64,000 bases of DNA from contig CAVXFL010000019.1 of the NCBI GenBank assembly GCA_963761015.1, forward strand, positions 1-64,000, read 5' to 3'. The notes under the pieces are model-generated. The model was not told the origin of the DNA and searched no databases. It saw only the letters and a program-made list of their open reading frames with translations. The position numbers and the translations under genes are program-made. This document shows, one piece after another, positions 8,865 to 17,877 of this stretch. How positions within the stretch are numbered: the stretch's first letter is position 1; the number at the start of each line of letters is the position of its first letter. The stretch is from CAVXFL01 sp963761015. Its GTDB lineage: Bacteria > Pseudomonadota > Alphaproteobacteria > Acetobacterales > Acetobacteraceae.

Positions 8865-9201
8865 ATGGGCTCTCCTTATTCGCTGGACTTGCGTGAGCGG
8901 GCGGTGGCTGCGGTCGAGCGCGGAATGAGCCGGGCGGAAGCGGCGTGGCAGTTCCAGGTCAGCCACTCCTCGGTGATCCGCTGGACCAAGCGCAAGGTCG
9001 AGACCGGCAGCCCGGCGGCCTTGCCGATGGGCCGTTCAAGCTGGCCAGCGAAGAGGCGTGGATCCGTGCTCGCGTGGCCGAGAAGCCGGACATCACCGGC
9101 CGCGAATTGCTGGCCGAGCTGACCGCGCGCGGCGTGGCGGTCAGCTATTACGGGGTCTGGCATTTCCTCGACCGCGCCGCACTGAGTTTTAAAAAACGGG
9201 C
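8865..9201 (+). pseudogene. IS630 transposase, N-terminal part (IS630-A)
   Basis: MGSPYSLDLRERAVAAVERG and the following helix-turn-helix (RAEAAWQFQVSHSSVIRWTKR) mark the N-terminus of an IS630 transposase. A short deletion near 9027 shifts the frame, and the protein continues with FKLASEEAWIRARV, then KPDITGRELLAELTARG and WHFLDRAALSFKK. Resemblance ends right after LSFKK at about 9201, where inserted DNA begins. The remainder of the gene resumes at 10262. Confidence 0.8.
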
Positions 9202-9426
9202 TCGGATCGGCGGCCCGCCTGTAGCGATAGAAACGGACCGCGCTATTGTGGTGCGGAGGGGAGCGGCCGAAAGCTTTTTGGTGGATCTATCCCCGTAAAA
9301 AAACGTGGTCCATGGGCGGTTGCGGACTTGTAAGTGGTGACGCTTTCGGGCGATCCCGATTAGGAAATTGATAGTACTCCGGCGCCCAGCCCCTCTTTGG
9401 CTATTTCCAACAGGAGGGTTGGAGGC

Positions 9427-9646
9427 ATGTCCCAGACGAAGAAGTCTCGCGCGCCGCGGCATTGGTCCCTGGTTCATCCGGCTGCGGCAGCGATCGATAT
9501 CGGCGCTACCATGCATGTCGCGGCCGTCGGTCCGGATCGCGACGAACAACCAGTGCGGACGTTCCGAACCTTTACCGATGACCTGGAACGGCTGGCAGAC
9601 TGGTTCGCCCGCTGCGGGATCAAGACGATCGCCATGGAGTCGACGA
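9427..9646 (+). pseudogene. IS110-family transposase, N-terminal fragment
   Basis: An AGGAGG ribosome-binding site precedes ATG 9427. About 73 residues match the start of an IS110/IS1111 DEDD transposase: AAAIDIGATMHVAAVGPD (first Asp), VRTFRTFTDDLERLADWF and GIKTIAMEST. After MEST, where the family continues GVYW, the sequence switches to an IS66 protein without leaving the reading frame. It is therefore an accidental in-frame chimera. Confidence 0.75.
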
Positions 9647-10209
9647 CGCTGCCGGTGCTGGATCCTGGCCGCGGCAAAACCAAACTCGGTCGACTGTGGT
9701 GCTATGCGGTCGATGACCGCCGTGGTGCGGACCTGGGCATCCGCTCGCCGCCTATGTGTATGCCGAGGATCGCAAGGCCGTGCGTCCAGCGGCGCACCTG
9801 GCGGGGTTCCGCGGCGTGCTGCAAGTCGATGGGTACTCCGGGTTCAAGCGGCCGGCTGGCGACCGCGGGGACTATTCGATCAAGCTGGCGTTCTGCTGGG
9901 CGCACATGCGGCGACGGGCGGATCGAGATGGACACCAACGTGGTCGAGCGCTCGATCAGGCCGGTGACGCTGACGCGCAAGAATGCATTATCCGCCGGCT
10001 CCGATGGCGGGGCGTGGCATTGGTCAATCGCAATGATCCTGATCGAGACCGCCAAGCTGAATGGCGTCGAGCCGATGGCTTGGCTCACCGACGTGCTGGA
10101 GCGCGTCGTGTCCGGGCGCACCAAGGCCAGTGGGCTGGAGGCGCTGCTGTCATGGAATTGGCGGCCGGCTCCCGCGGACAGCGGCGCGGGCTACGCCGCA
10201 GCAGCATAG
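9647..10209 (+). pseudogene. IS66 TnpC transposase, C-terminal fragments with internal deletion
   Basis: The first piece reads LPVLDPGRGKTKLGRLWCYA, then after a frame change near 9718 YAEDRKAVRPAAHLAGFRG and VDGYSGFKR, ending LAFCWAHMRR. The second piece starts at about 9917 with DTNVVERSIRPVTLTRKNAL and continues AGSDGGAWHWSIAMILIETA to DLLSW-like residues near 10160. About 100 residues between CWAHMRR and the VERSIRP block are deleted. The order and motifs match IS66 TnpC. The result is not functional. Confidence 0.8.
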
Positions 10210-10261
10210 CACGGATCATGCGTCGGACCGGCGTGGGTCAGGCACGACGCTTACGGCGAAA

Positions 10262-10786
10262 GTTCCGGCCCAGCGCCTGATCTTTGTCGACGAGACTTGG
10301 GCCAAGATCAACATGACCCGCACGTACGGGCGCTGCGCCAGAGGGCGGCGGCTGGTGGCCAAAGTGCCGCATGGCCGACGCAAGACGCTGACCTTTGTCG
10401 CCGCCTTGCGCTGCGATGGTCTGGCCGCGCCCTGCGTCATCGACGGACCGATCGATGCCGAAAGCTTTCTCGCCTGGGTCGAGCTATTCCTGGCTCCGAA
10501 CTTGCGCGCGGGCGAGATCGTGGTGATGGACAACCTGAGCAGCCACAAAGCGCCGGCGATCCGGCGGGCGATCCGATCAGCCGGCGCCAAGCTGATTTAC
10601 CTGCCGCGCTACAGCCCGGATCTGAACCCGATCGAGCAGGCGTTTGCCAAGATCAAGACGCTGCTGCGCAAGGAGAACGCCCGCACCCTGGAACAGGTCG
10701 AAGCGGCGATCGCCCGCTCGATCGAAAAGCTCACACCAGGCTAATGCCGCAACTTCTTCACCGAGGCGGGATACGGGGCAATCTGA
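10262..10786 (+). pseudogene. IS630 transposase, C-terminal part with nonsense codon (IS630-A)
   Basis: This piece holds the IS630 DDE core: LIFVDETWAKINMTRTYG (first Asp), IVVMDNLSSHKAPAIRRAIR (second Asp) and LPRYSPDLNPIEQAFAKIKT (Glu). It should end CRNFFTEAGYGAI at a TGA at 10784-10786, but a TAA at 10742-10744 interrupts it after LTPG, where related proteins have a Glu codon (GAA). One G-to-T change would explain this. The upstream half of the gene is 1 kb away at 8865-9201. Confidence 0.8.
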
Positions 10787-10822
10787 AGCTACCGTGCGTT
10801 ACTCACCAGTCGGGAATTAATA

Positions 10823-11989
10823 CCAACGGCCCTATTCGATGACTGCTTTTGCCCAGGCGCGCCGGGTGATTGAGGCGATTTGCGCGGGCATCTGCATGAG
10901 CTTGTTCCAGGCATCGCGGCACGCCTCGAGAATCTCCTCGTAGGTCTGCCAAACACGGTGGCTAAGAAAATTTCCACGCAGATACTCCCAGACATTCTCG
11001 ACCGGGTTCAACTCCGGTGCGTAAGGCGGCAGCGGCAGCAGGACGATGTTGTCCGGCACCACCAATCGCGGCGAGCTGTGCCAGTCGGCACCGTCCAGCA
11101 CCACCACGGCGATCGCGCCCAGCGAGACGCAGCGGCTGATTTCCGCGAGGTGCTCGTTCATTGCCGCCACATTGACCGCAGGCATAATGATCGCCGCCCC
11201 GGTGCTGCGTTCCGGGCAGATCGCGCCGAACAGATACGCCCAGTCGTATCGCCGATCGCGCGGTGCTCGGGGGCGCGAGCCGCGCTTCGCCCACACCCGC
11301 GTCAGCGTTCCCTGCTGGCCGACCCTGGCCTCGTCGGCGAACCAGATCTCGACCGACGTACCCGCCGCTTCCGGCGGCAACGCGGCGGCTACACGGGCGG
11401 GAAACTCACGCTGAAAACCGCCTGTTCCTCGGGCTTGCTCTGCGGGTGCTGCGGGCGCACCGATAGTCGCCGGAACGACAGTCGGCGCAGCCATTTGCCG
11501 ATGCTGCGCTCATGCAAATCGACGTCGAACTCCTGCTTGACGCGCCGCTGCAAATCGACGCAGCGCCAGCGCACCACGCCATGTTCGGCGAAATCCGGCG
11601 CTTGCTCAACCCATCCCGCCAGCTGCAATTGCTGTTCGGCCGTCAGGCGCGGCCGCGGGCCGTTCCGCCGCGGCCGGTTGGACAATCCAGCGAGTCCGAA
11701 GTCGTTGTAGCGATGCACCCAATCGCACAAGGTTTGCCGGTCCATGCCGCCGGCTTCCGCCGCCGCGTCCCGTGTCCAGCCGTCGAGCACCAGCGCGATT
11801 GCCAGCATCCGACGCATCGCTTTGGCGTCCTCCGTTCGCGTCGCCGCGCTCCGTAGTTCCGTCACCGACAGATCTCTACGTGTGATCGCCACGGTCATAG
11901 TCGTCCCCCATGTCTCCATGGGCAACCCACGAATCACATCGCGCCGAGCCGCTCCCATTCACATTCGAGTCAACGGACCGAGCGGTTGG
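10823..11989. mobile_element. IS630-C: IS630 element nested in IS630-B
   Basis: The element starts CCAACGG at 10823 and ends CGGTTGG at 11989; TA lies directly outside each end (10821-10822 and 11990-11991), as expected for IS630. Its length of 1167 bp fits one transposase gene. That gene runs on the minus strand from 11898 to 10832. It is inserted a few bases inside the left end of IS630-B and splits only noncoding sequence. Confidence 0.8.
10832..11898 (-). pseudogene. IS630 transposase of IS630-C, two frames
   Basis: The first frame reads MTVAITRRDLSVTELRSAA, the helix-turn-helix DAAAEAGGMDRQTLCDWVHR, and reaches KPEEQAVF. The second frame continues REFPARVAAALPPEAAG, then VEIWFADEARVGQQG (first Asp), AVVVLDGADWHSS (second Asp) and PPYAPELNPVENVWEYLRG (Glu), to a stop at 10832. 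The join is at a T-run (GGTTTTC, near 11406) and needs a -1 shift, so either one T has been lost or the element uses programmed frameshifting. The whole is about 355 residues, normal for the family. Confidence 0.75.
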
Positions 11990-12042
11990 TATAAGACAAC
12001 GTTCCTGTTGTACAGAGTTGCGATCGGTGCTATAGCGGCGGG

Positions 12043-13077
12043 ATGAAACAGGACGGACGCGGGTTAGATCATCGGACGTTGGAGACCATTCGATTGATGG
12101 CAGTCGAGCGAGTGCGGGACGGCGAGCGTCCGTCATTGGTGGTGGCTTCGTACGGCTTCAATCGCACGACGATCTACCGATGGCTGAACGCGGCGGCAAA
12201 GCCGGGTATGGGACTGCGAGCACTGCGCTCCAGGCCGGCGACGGGTCGGCCACGCAGTCTGACGCCGCATCAGGAGCAACAGGTGTTCCGCTGGATCAAC
12301 GGTCGCGATCCGCGTCAGTATGGCCTGGATTTCGGATTGTGGACGCGGTCGTTGGTGGCCGAGCTGATCGAACGGAAATTCGCCATTCGGCTTGGCGTGA
12401 CGGCGGTGGGAGAACTGCTCGCCAAGCTGGGACTGACACCGCAGAAGCCGCTGCAACGCGCTTACCAGCGCGATCCTGAAGCGATCGAGGCGTGGCGGCG
12501 CGAACGGTATCCTGCCATTGCCAGACAGGCAAAAGCCTCGGGCGGCGAGGTGTATTTCTGGGACGAGTCGGGCTTTCGTGCCGATAGCGTGCATGGCAAG
12601 ACCTGGGGCAAGAAGGGTCAGACACCCGTGGTCGAACGCCCTGGCCAGCGGCAATCGATCAGTGCGGCCTCCGCGGTGAACGCTCGGGGTGGGTTCTGGT
12701 ATTGCACCTACCAGGGCGGGCTGAACGCCGAGTCGTTCGTCGGGCTGCTGCGCCGAATGATGCGGCGTCGTTCGAAGCCAGTGCATTTGGTGCTCGACGG
12801 ACTTCCCGCGCACAAGACCACGCTGGTGAAGACCTATGTTGCCTCCACGAAAGGCATGCTGACGCTGCATTTTCTTCCCGGCTATGCGCCTGAACTGAAC
12901 CCCGATGAACTGGTATGGAGCCATGTGAAGCGCACCGGCGTGGCCAGAGCGCCCCTGCGGCGCGGCGAAAAGCTGCAGGCCCGGATCGAGGCACAACTCA
13001 GCGCCATCAAGCGCATGCCGCAGTTGATACGGTCATTCTTCAAGGCGCCAAGTGTCGCCTATATTACTGACTGGTGA
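12043..13077 (+). CDS. IS630-family transposase (IS630-B)
   Basis: An intact 344-residue DDE transposase. The N-terminal helix-turn-helix lies in SLVVASYGFNRTTIYRWLN, followed by RPRSLTPHQEQQVFRWI. The catalytic core reads VYFWDESGFRADS (Asp), PVHLVLDGLPAHK (Asp) and PGYAPELNPDELVWSHVK (Glu). It needs no frameshift, and both terminal repeats of its element are intact, so it may still transpose. The TGA stop at 13075-13077 is inside the right terminal inverted repeat. Confidence 0.9.
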   Translation: MKQDGRGLDHRTLETIRLMAVERVRDGERPSLVVASYGFNRTTIYRWLNAAAKPGMGLRALRSRPATGRPRSLTPHQEQQVFRWINGRDPRQYGLDFGLWTRSLVAELIERKFAIRLGVTAVGELLAKLGLTPQKPLQRAYQRDPEAIEAWRRERYPAIARQAKASGGEVYFWDESGFRADSVHGKTWGKKGQTPVVERPGQRQSISAASAVNARGGFWYCTYQGGLNAESFVGLLRRMMRRRSKPVHLVLDGLPAHKTTLVKTYVASTKGMLTLHFLPGYAPELNPDELVWSHVKRTGVARAPLRRGEKLQARIEAQLSAIKRMPQLIRSFFKAPSVAYITDW

Positions 13078-16000
13078 GTAATGGAAGTCCCGCGACCTCG
13101 GAATGGCGCGCTCGGAACGGGGGTGACTGGGGGCGCGGACAGGAAGTAGGGCTGGCGAAGCTTCGGTTAGGTCCTTCAACGCAGCGCTGTGATCGTACAG
13201 CCTTTCTGCGACGACGTGCACGATGTCTTCCGGCGAGCGCTGGACCGCACCTTCGACCAGGAGCAACCGCGAAGCCACGACTTCGCGGCGAAAACGATCG
13301 AGCAGCGACGACCAGACCACCACGTTGGCGATCCCGGTCTCGTCCTCGATCGTGACGAACACCACGTTGCCGTTCCCGGGCCGCTGACGCACCAGAACGA
13401 CCCCGGCCACACGGACCCTCGCGCCGTCCCGCAACTGCATGACTTCCGCGCAGGTCAGCAGCCCCGAAGCAGCCAGGGAAGGACGGAGAAAACGCAGCGG
13501 ATGCGCTTTCACCGAAAGTCCCGTGGTCTGGTAATCCGCGATCACATGTTCCGATAGCGGCATGGCCGGAAGATTGCCGTTGCGCACGCCAACAGGCCGA
13601 CCGGCGAACAACGGCAACTGCCGATTGTCCCGCAGTCCGCGCACCTGCCAGAGTGCCTGCCGCCGATCGAGCCCCAGACAGCACAACGCATCGGCTTCGG
13701 CCAGCAAGACCAGGGCGGGACGCGGCAAACCAGCGGTCGCGAGTGCTGGGAAATCGGCAAAACCTTCCCCGCGCGTGCGGATAAGCTGCTCCGCCGAGGC
13801 CGCATGGAAACCGGTGATCCGCCGCAAGCCGAGCCGCAGTGCGGTGCCCTCGATGGTGCAATCCCAGTGGCTCGCGTTCACGTCCACCCCACGTACGGTG
13901 ACGCCGTGTTCGCGAGCGTCCCGCACGATCTGCGCCGGCGCGTAGAAACCCATCGGCTGCGAGTTCAGCAGGGCGCAAGCGAATGCCGCCGGATAATGGC
14001 ATTTCAGCCAAGCCGACACGTATACCAGATACGCAAAGCTCGCGGCATGGCTTTCGGGAAATCCGTAGGTGCCGAATCCTTCGATCTGACGGAAGCAGCG
14101 TTCGGCAAAATCGCGCGCGTAGCCGCGCCGCACCATGCCCTCGACCATTTTCGTGGCGAATTTGTGGATCGTGCCGACGTGGCGGAACGTGGCCATGGCG
14201 CGGCGCAACTGGTTAGCTTCCTCGGGGGTGAATTCCGCCGCCACGATGGCGATCCGCATCGCCTGCTCCTGAAACAGCGGCACGCCCTTCGTACGCCCGA
14301 GCACGCTTTCGAGTTCGTCCGGCGGCCCGCACTCCGGCGAGGGTGGCGGAAAGATGACCGGTTCGCGATTTTGCCGCCGTCGCAGATACGGATGAACCAT
14401 ATCGCCCTGAATCGGGCCGGGCCGGACGATGGCCACCTGGATCACCAGATCATAGAATTCGCGCGGCTTGAGGCGGGGCAGCATGTTCATCTGCGCCCGG
14501 CTCTCCAGCTGGAACACACCGAGGCTATCGCCCCGGCAAAGCATGTCATAGACCGCCGGGTCGTCGCGCGGGACATTGGCGAGATCGGTGAACCTGCCGC
14601 CGCGGTCCCGCAGCAGCGTAAACCCTTTGCGGATGCACGTCAGCATCCCGAGCGCCAGCACATCGACCTTCATGATGCCGAGCATGTCGATGTCGTCCTT
14701 GTCCCATTCGATGAAGGTGCGATCATCCATCGCCGCCTTCCCGATCGGCACCGTTTCATCAAGCCGTCCCCGCGTCAGCACGAACCCGCCGACATGCTGG
14801 GAAAGGTGACGCGGCAATCCCACCAATTCGCGTGCCAACGCCACGGCGCGCTGCACTACGGAGCTTGCGGGATCCAGACCGGATTGGCGCAGGCTATCGT
14901 TCGACCATAACGCATCGCCGGCGTTCCAGGATTGCGCGGACAGTGCCGCGGTGGCGTCCTCGGTCAGCCCGAGCGCCTTCCCCACCTCGCGGATGGCCCT
15001 TTTCGGCCGGTAGTGGACCACGGTTGCGGTGATTCCGGCGCGATGCCGTCCGTAGCGGCGATAGATGTATTGGATGACCTCCTCGCGCCGCTCATGCTCG
15101 AAATCGACGTCGATGTCGGGCGGCTCGCGCCGTTCTGCGGAGACGAACCGCTCGAACAGCAAATCGATTTCGGTGGGATTGACGGTTGTGATACCGAGGC
15201 AAAAGCACAGGACCGAATTCGCCGCGGAACCGCGACCCTGGCATAATATTCCTCGGTTGCGCGCGTAGCTTACGATATCGTGTACCGTCAGGAAATAGCG
15301 TGCGTAACCCAATCGCGCGACCAGGCGTAGTTCTTTCTCCAGGGTTTCACGGATCTTGTCCGGCACCCCGTGCGGAAATCCTGCCGCCGCGCCTTCCCGG
15401 GCCAGCGCTCCCAGATGCTCGTCCGGCGTTTTTTTGGGCGGCACCGGCTCGTCGGGGTATTCGTAGGCCAATTCGTCCAGCGAGAAGCGGCAGCGCCGCA
15501 CGATCTCCGTGGTTCGCGAAATGGCGTCGGGATAAGCCCGAAACAGCCGCGTCATTTCCGCAGGCGATTTCAAATGCTGCTCGGCATTTGGCTGCAGGCG
15601 CGATCCGGCCTCGGCGATCGTGCAGCCTTCGCGGATGCAGGTCAGCACGTCCTGCAAGGCGCGGCGCTCCGGGACGTGGTACAGCACGTCGTTGGTGGCG
15701 ATCATCGGCGCGCCCACCGTTTCGGCGAGATTGGCCAAAAGTCGCAACCGGTGGGCATCATCGCCGCGATAACGACGGGTTGCGATCAAATACACGCTGG
15801 CTGGGAAATCCTCGGCCATGCGCTGAAGATTTTTGGTGAATCCGACGTCGAGGCGATCCGGCGGCACGACGAGCAGTATTTGACCTTCGCCGTATGTCCT
15901 CAGGTCGGCGTAGTCCAGCAGGCATTCGCCTTTCTTGCCGCGCAGATTTCCCGTCGTCAGCAGCCGCGTCAGGCAGCCCCAGGCGGTGCGATCCCCAGGG

Positions 16001-16338
16001 TAGCAGAGGACATCCGGCGCGCCGTCGCGGAACGAAAGCCGGCTGCCCACAACTAGCCGCAATCCCGATTCCCTTGCCGCTTCATGCGCCCGCACCACGC
16101 CGGCAACCGTATTGCGGTCGGCGATACCGATGGCGGCAACACCGAGCGCCACCGCCGTCTCGACTAGCTCTTCGGCATGCGATGCGCCGCGCAGGAAAGA
16201 GAAGCTGGTCGCCACCTGGAGTTCGGCATAGTTCGGAGGCTGCGCTGCCGAACGCTCGGGAGAAACCGGACCCTGCCAGGGCGTCCAGGGGATGATTTGC
16301 CCGTTCGCTGGTTCGGCGGGTGAACCCCTGCTGGTCAC
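13033..16338 (-). CDS. dnaE2: Error-prone DNA polymerase DnaE2, C-terminus extended by an IS
   Basis: DnaE2 is the translesion C-family polymerase of the ImuA-ImuB-DnaE2 mutasome. The protein has an N-terminal PHP domain (YAELQVATSFSFLRGASHAEEL), the polymerase catalytic aspartates in PDIDVDFEHERREEV, a helix-hairpin-helix region (LGLRRITGFHAASAEQ), and a C-terminal OB fold (RVAGVVLVRQRPGNGNVVF). The GTG at 16338 overlaps the imuB stop (GTGA) and is preferred to the start at 16398. The family normally ends in SRDFH. Here IS630-B entered the TA of the stop codon, so the frame runs on for 15 residues (YSPVSNIGDTWRLEE) into the element. The enzyme should otherwise be complete (about 1086 native residues). 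Confidence 0.92.
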   Translation of the reverse strand: MTSRGSPAEPANGQIIPWTPWQGPVSPERSAAQPPNYAELQVATSFSFLRGASHAEELVETAVALGVAAIGIADRNTVAGVVRAHEAARESGLRLVVGSRLSFRDGAPDVLCYPGDRTAWGCLTRLLTTGNLRGKKGECLLDYADLRTYGEGQILLVVPPDRLDVGFTKNLQRMAEDFPASVYLIATRRYRGDDAHRLRLLANLAETVGAPMIATNDVLYHVPERRALQDVLTCIREGCTIAEAGSRLQPNAEQHLKSPAEMTRLFRAYPDAISRTTEIVRRCRFSLDELAYEYPDEPVPPKKTPDEHLGALAREGAAAGFPHGVPDKIRETLEKELRLVARLGYARYFLTVHDIVSYARNRGILCQGRGSAANSVLCFCLGITTVNPTEIDLLFERFVSAERREPPDIDVDFEHERREEVIQYIYRRYGRHRAGITATVVHYRPKRAIREVGKALGLTEDATAALSAQSWNAGDALWSNDSLRQSGLDPASSVVQRAVALARELVGLPRHLSQHVGGFVLTRGRLDETVPIGKAAMDDRTFIEWDKDDIDMLGIMKVDVLALGMLTCIRKGFTLLRDRGGRFTDLANVPRDDPAVYDMLCRGDSLGVFQLESRAQMNMLPRLKPREFYDLVIQVAIVRPGPIQGDMVHPYLRRRQNREPVIFPPPSPECGPPDELESVLGRTKGVPLFQEQAMRIAIVAAEFTPEEANQLRRAMATFRHVGTIHKFATKMVEGMVRRGYARDFAERCFRQIEGFGTYGFPESHAASFAYLVYVSAWLKCHYPAAFACALLNSQPMGFYAPAQIVRDAREHGVTVRGVDVNASHWDCTIEGTALRLGLRRITGFHAASAEQLIRTRGEGFADFPALATAGLPRPALVLLAEADALCCLGLDRRQALWQVRGLRDNRQLPLFAGRPVGVRNGNLPAMPLSEHVIADYQTTGLSVKAHPLRFLRPSLAASGLLTCAEVMQLRDGARVRVAGVVLVRQRPGNGNVVFVTIEDETGIANVVVWSSLLDRFRREVVASRLLLVEGAVQRSPEDIVHVVAERLYDHSAALKDLTEASPALLPVRAPSHPRSERAIPRSRDFHYSPVSNIGDTWRLEE

Positions 16339-17877
16339 CCGAAAAGCCCGTGCAAAAACCATTGGCCGCCGTTGCGCAGGCCGGCGCGGAACACCCAATA
16401 CCGCGAGCCTGCCTCATCTTCGATCCGGTAATAGTCGCGCACCAAATCGGTCGGTGGGCGGTCGGAGCACCCCGCGGGCATGGCGAGGGAGTCGCGCCAC
16501 CATTCGGCGGCGATGCGCTCCGGTCCGGTGGCAGCTCGTACGCGGTGAAGGGTGCCGCGCCAGCGGAACGCGAGCGGCGGGTCGTCCGGTACGGGGGCGG
16601 TCGCCTGGATAGGCTCCGGCCGGCGAAAGAGGCGCACGGGGCGCGGACCGGACGGGACCAGCGGCCACTCGGAACGCGCCGCCAAAGGTCGAATCCGCGC
16701 GACCGCGCGCTCCGGCACATGGCTTTCGTGCGGCGCCACGCTCCATAGCCGCTCGGGCGCCAGCCGGGTTCCGAGCGCGTCCACCAAGGCTGCCACTTTT
16801 TTGGAACGCTCCTCGGGCACGCCGAGCAGTTCGCGCTGGGTCGAACGCAACGGCACCACGTCCTCGGCCGCAAGCACGGCGATCTCGATGCCGTAGCCGG
16901 GATCCACCGTTTCCAGCTTCGAAATCAGCAGCTTGGCGAGGTAAGCGGCATCGCGTACCGGCAGGGCGGTAGCGATCTCGATCCGCGGCACCGCATCATC
17001 CACGCGATAGAAGCGGCAGATGAAGCGATGCCCGGCCGATTGCTTCTCCGCCAGGCGACGGCAAAGGTTTTCGCATAACAGTGCGAGCGTGCGCGCTAGG
17101 TCCGCCGGCGCCGCCACGGGTTCGGCGAAAGCCAGACGGCTTTCGAAGGCTTGCGCCTCATGCTGCCAGGCAATGATCTCCTCGGCGGCTCCCAGCGCCT
17201 GATCGAGCCGCAGCAGCATCGAGGCGCCGAAGCCCGCCGTCAGTTCCCGTCGCGGCAGGCGAAGAAGATCGCCGACCGTCTTCAGCCCCAACCCCCGCAG
17301 GCCGGCGACGATCGGCTGCTCCAGCCGCAGCGAGGTGACCGGCAGAGGATCGAGCGCGGCTTGTTCCTCCCCGGATACCGCCATCGCCGGCGTATCCCAG
17401 GAAGCCCATCGGGAGAGCGCCCAGGCGGCGCCGGTGGTGCCGGCAATCGCAAGCCGGCCGGGAATGCCGTGGCGGGCAAGGTGCTCGGCGAGGTTGGCGG
17501 CCAGGCCGGAACTCGTCACCGAAAAGATGCGCGCACCCGGTGACATCCAACCAAACCCCTTCGGGCGGATCGGCCGCGGCGAGCGGCGTGTACCGCTCGC
17601 ACCAGGACGCGAGCGCTTGCAGTGCCGCCCGGTCGGCTTCGGGATTCGCATCCGTTACCGCCAGATGCGGGCAGACGGCGCGCGCCGCCGCCAGCGGCTG
17701 GCCGGGATAGAGGCCGAGCGCCGCCGCGGCCTCGCACACGGCGGCGAGGCGCCGTGTGCCGCGCAACGTCTCGACCGTGGCAGCCGGATTACCTGGCGGC
17801 GCGCAATTTTGCCGACGCCGGAGTCGGGTGATCGGCCAACGTGGCAACCACACGGAGAGGATGCGTCGTCGCGGCAT
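16335..17877 (-). pseudogene. imuB: ImuB, inactive Y-family polymerase homologue, one-base frameshift
   Basis: ImuB bridges ImuA and DnaE2 to the beta clamp and lacks polymerase activity. The N-terminus MPRRRILSVWLPRWPITRLR (ATG 17877) runs through VWLDVTGCAHLFGDE. An extra base at about 17510 then shifts the frame; the protein continues GLAANLAEHLARHGIPGRL, then LRGLGLKTVGDLLRLPRREL (helix-hairpin-helix) and ends WFLHGLFG. Removing one base from GAGTTCC restores the whole, about 513 residues. It overlaps imuA by 89 bases and couples to dnaE2. All other parts look healthy, so a read error is as likely as true decay. Confidence 0.85.

Larger units (their letters stand above)
8770..10799. mobile_element. 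IS630-A: IS630-family element broken by inner insertions
   Basis: A transposase of the IS630 family is split into 5' (8865-9201) and 3' (10262-10786) parts by about 1.06 kb of IS110/IS66 debris. Candidate ends are the imperfectly matching tracts after TA at 8768-8769 (GAGCATGG, then TAGCCTGAA) and before TA at 10800-10801 (reading inward CGCACGGTAGCTTCAG). IS630 elements duplicate TA, which fits both sides. The right end abuts IS630-B. The exact left boundary is uncertain. Confidence 0.55.
10802..13078. mobile_element. IS630-B: intact-ended IS630 element hosting another IS630
   Basis: CTCACCAGTC at 10802-10811 is the exact reverse complement of GACTGGTGAG at 13069-13078, and both ends are flanked by TA (10800-10801 and 13079-13080), the IS630 target duplication. 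Inside are its own intact transposase (12043-13077), whose stop codon lies within the right terminal repeat, and a second IS630 element (10823-11989) inserted into the left end. The right TA is part of the former dnaE2 stop codon. Confidence 0.85.

Noticed and set aside
10802..13078. Composite transposon with cargo
   Set aside because: Both genes inside are transposases and the TA duplications show one IS630 nested in another, not two flanking copies with cargo.
13079..16300. Long plus-strand reading frames across dnaE2
   Set aside because: They are antisense shadows in high-GC DNA with low-complexity Arg/Ala-rich translations; the minus strand carries a full polymerase.
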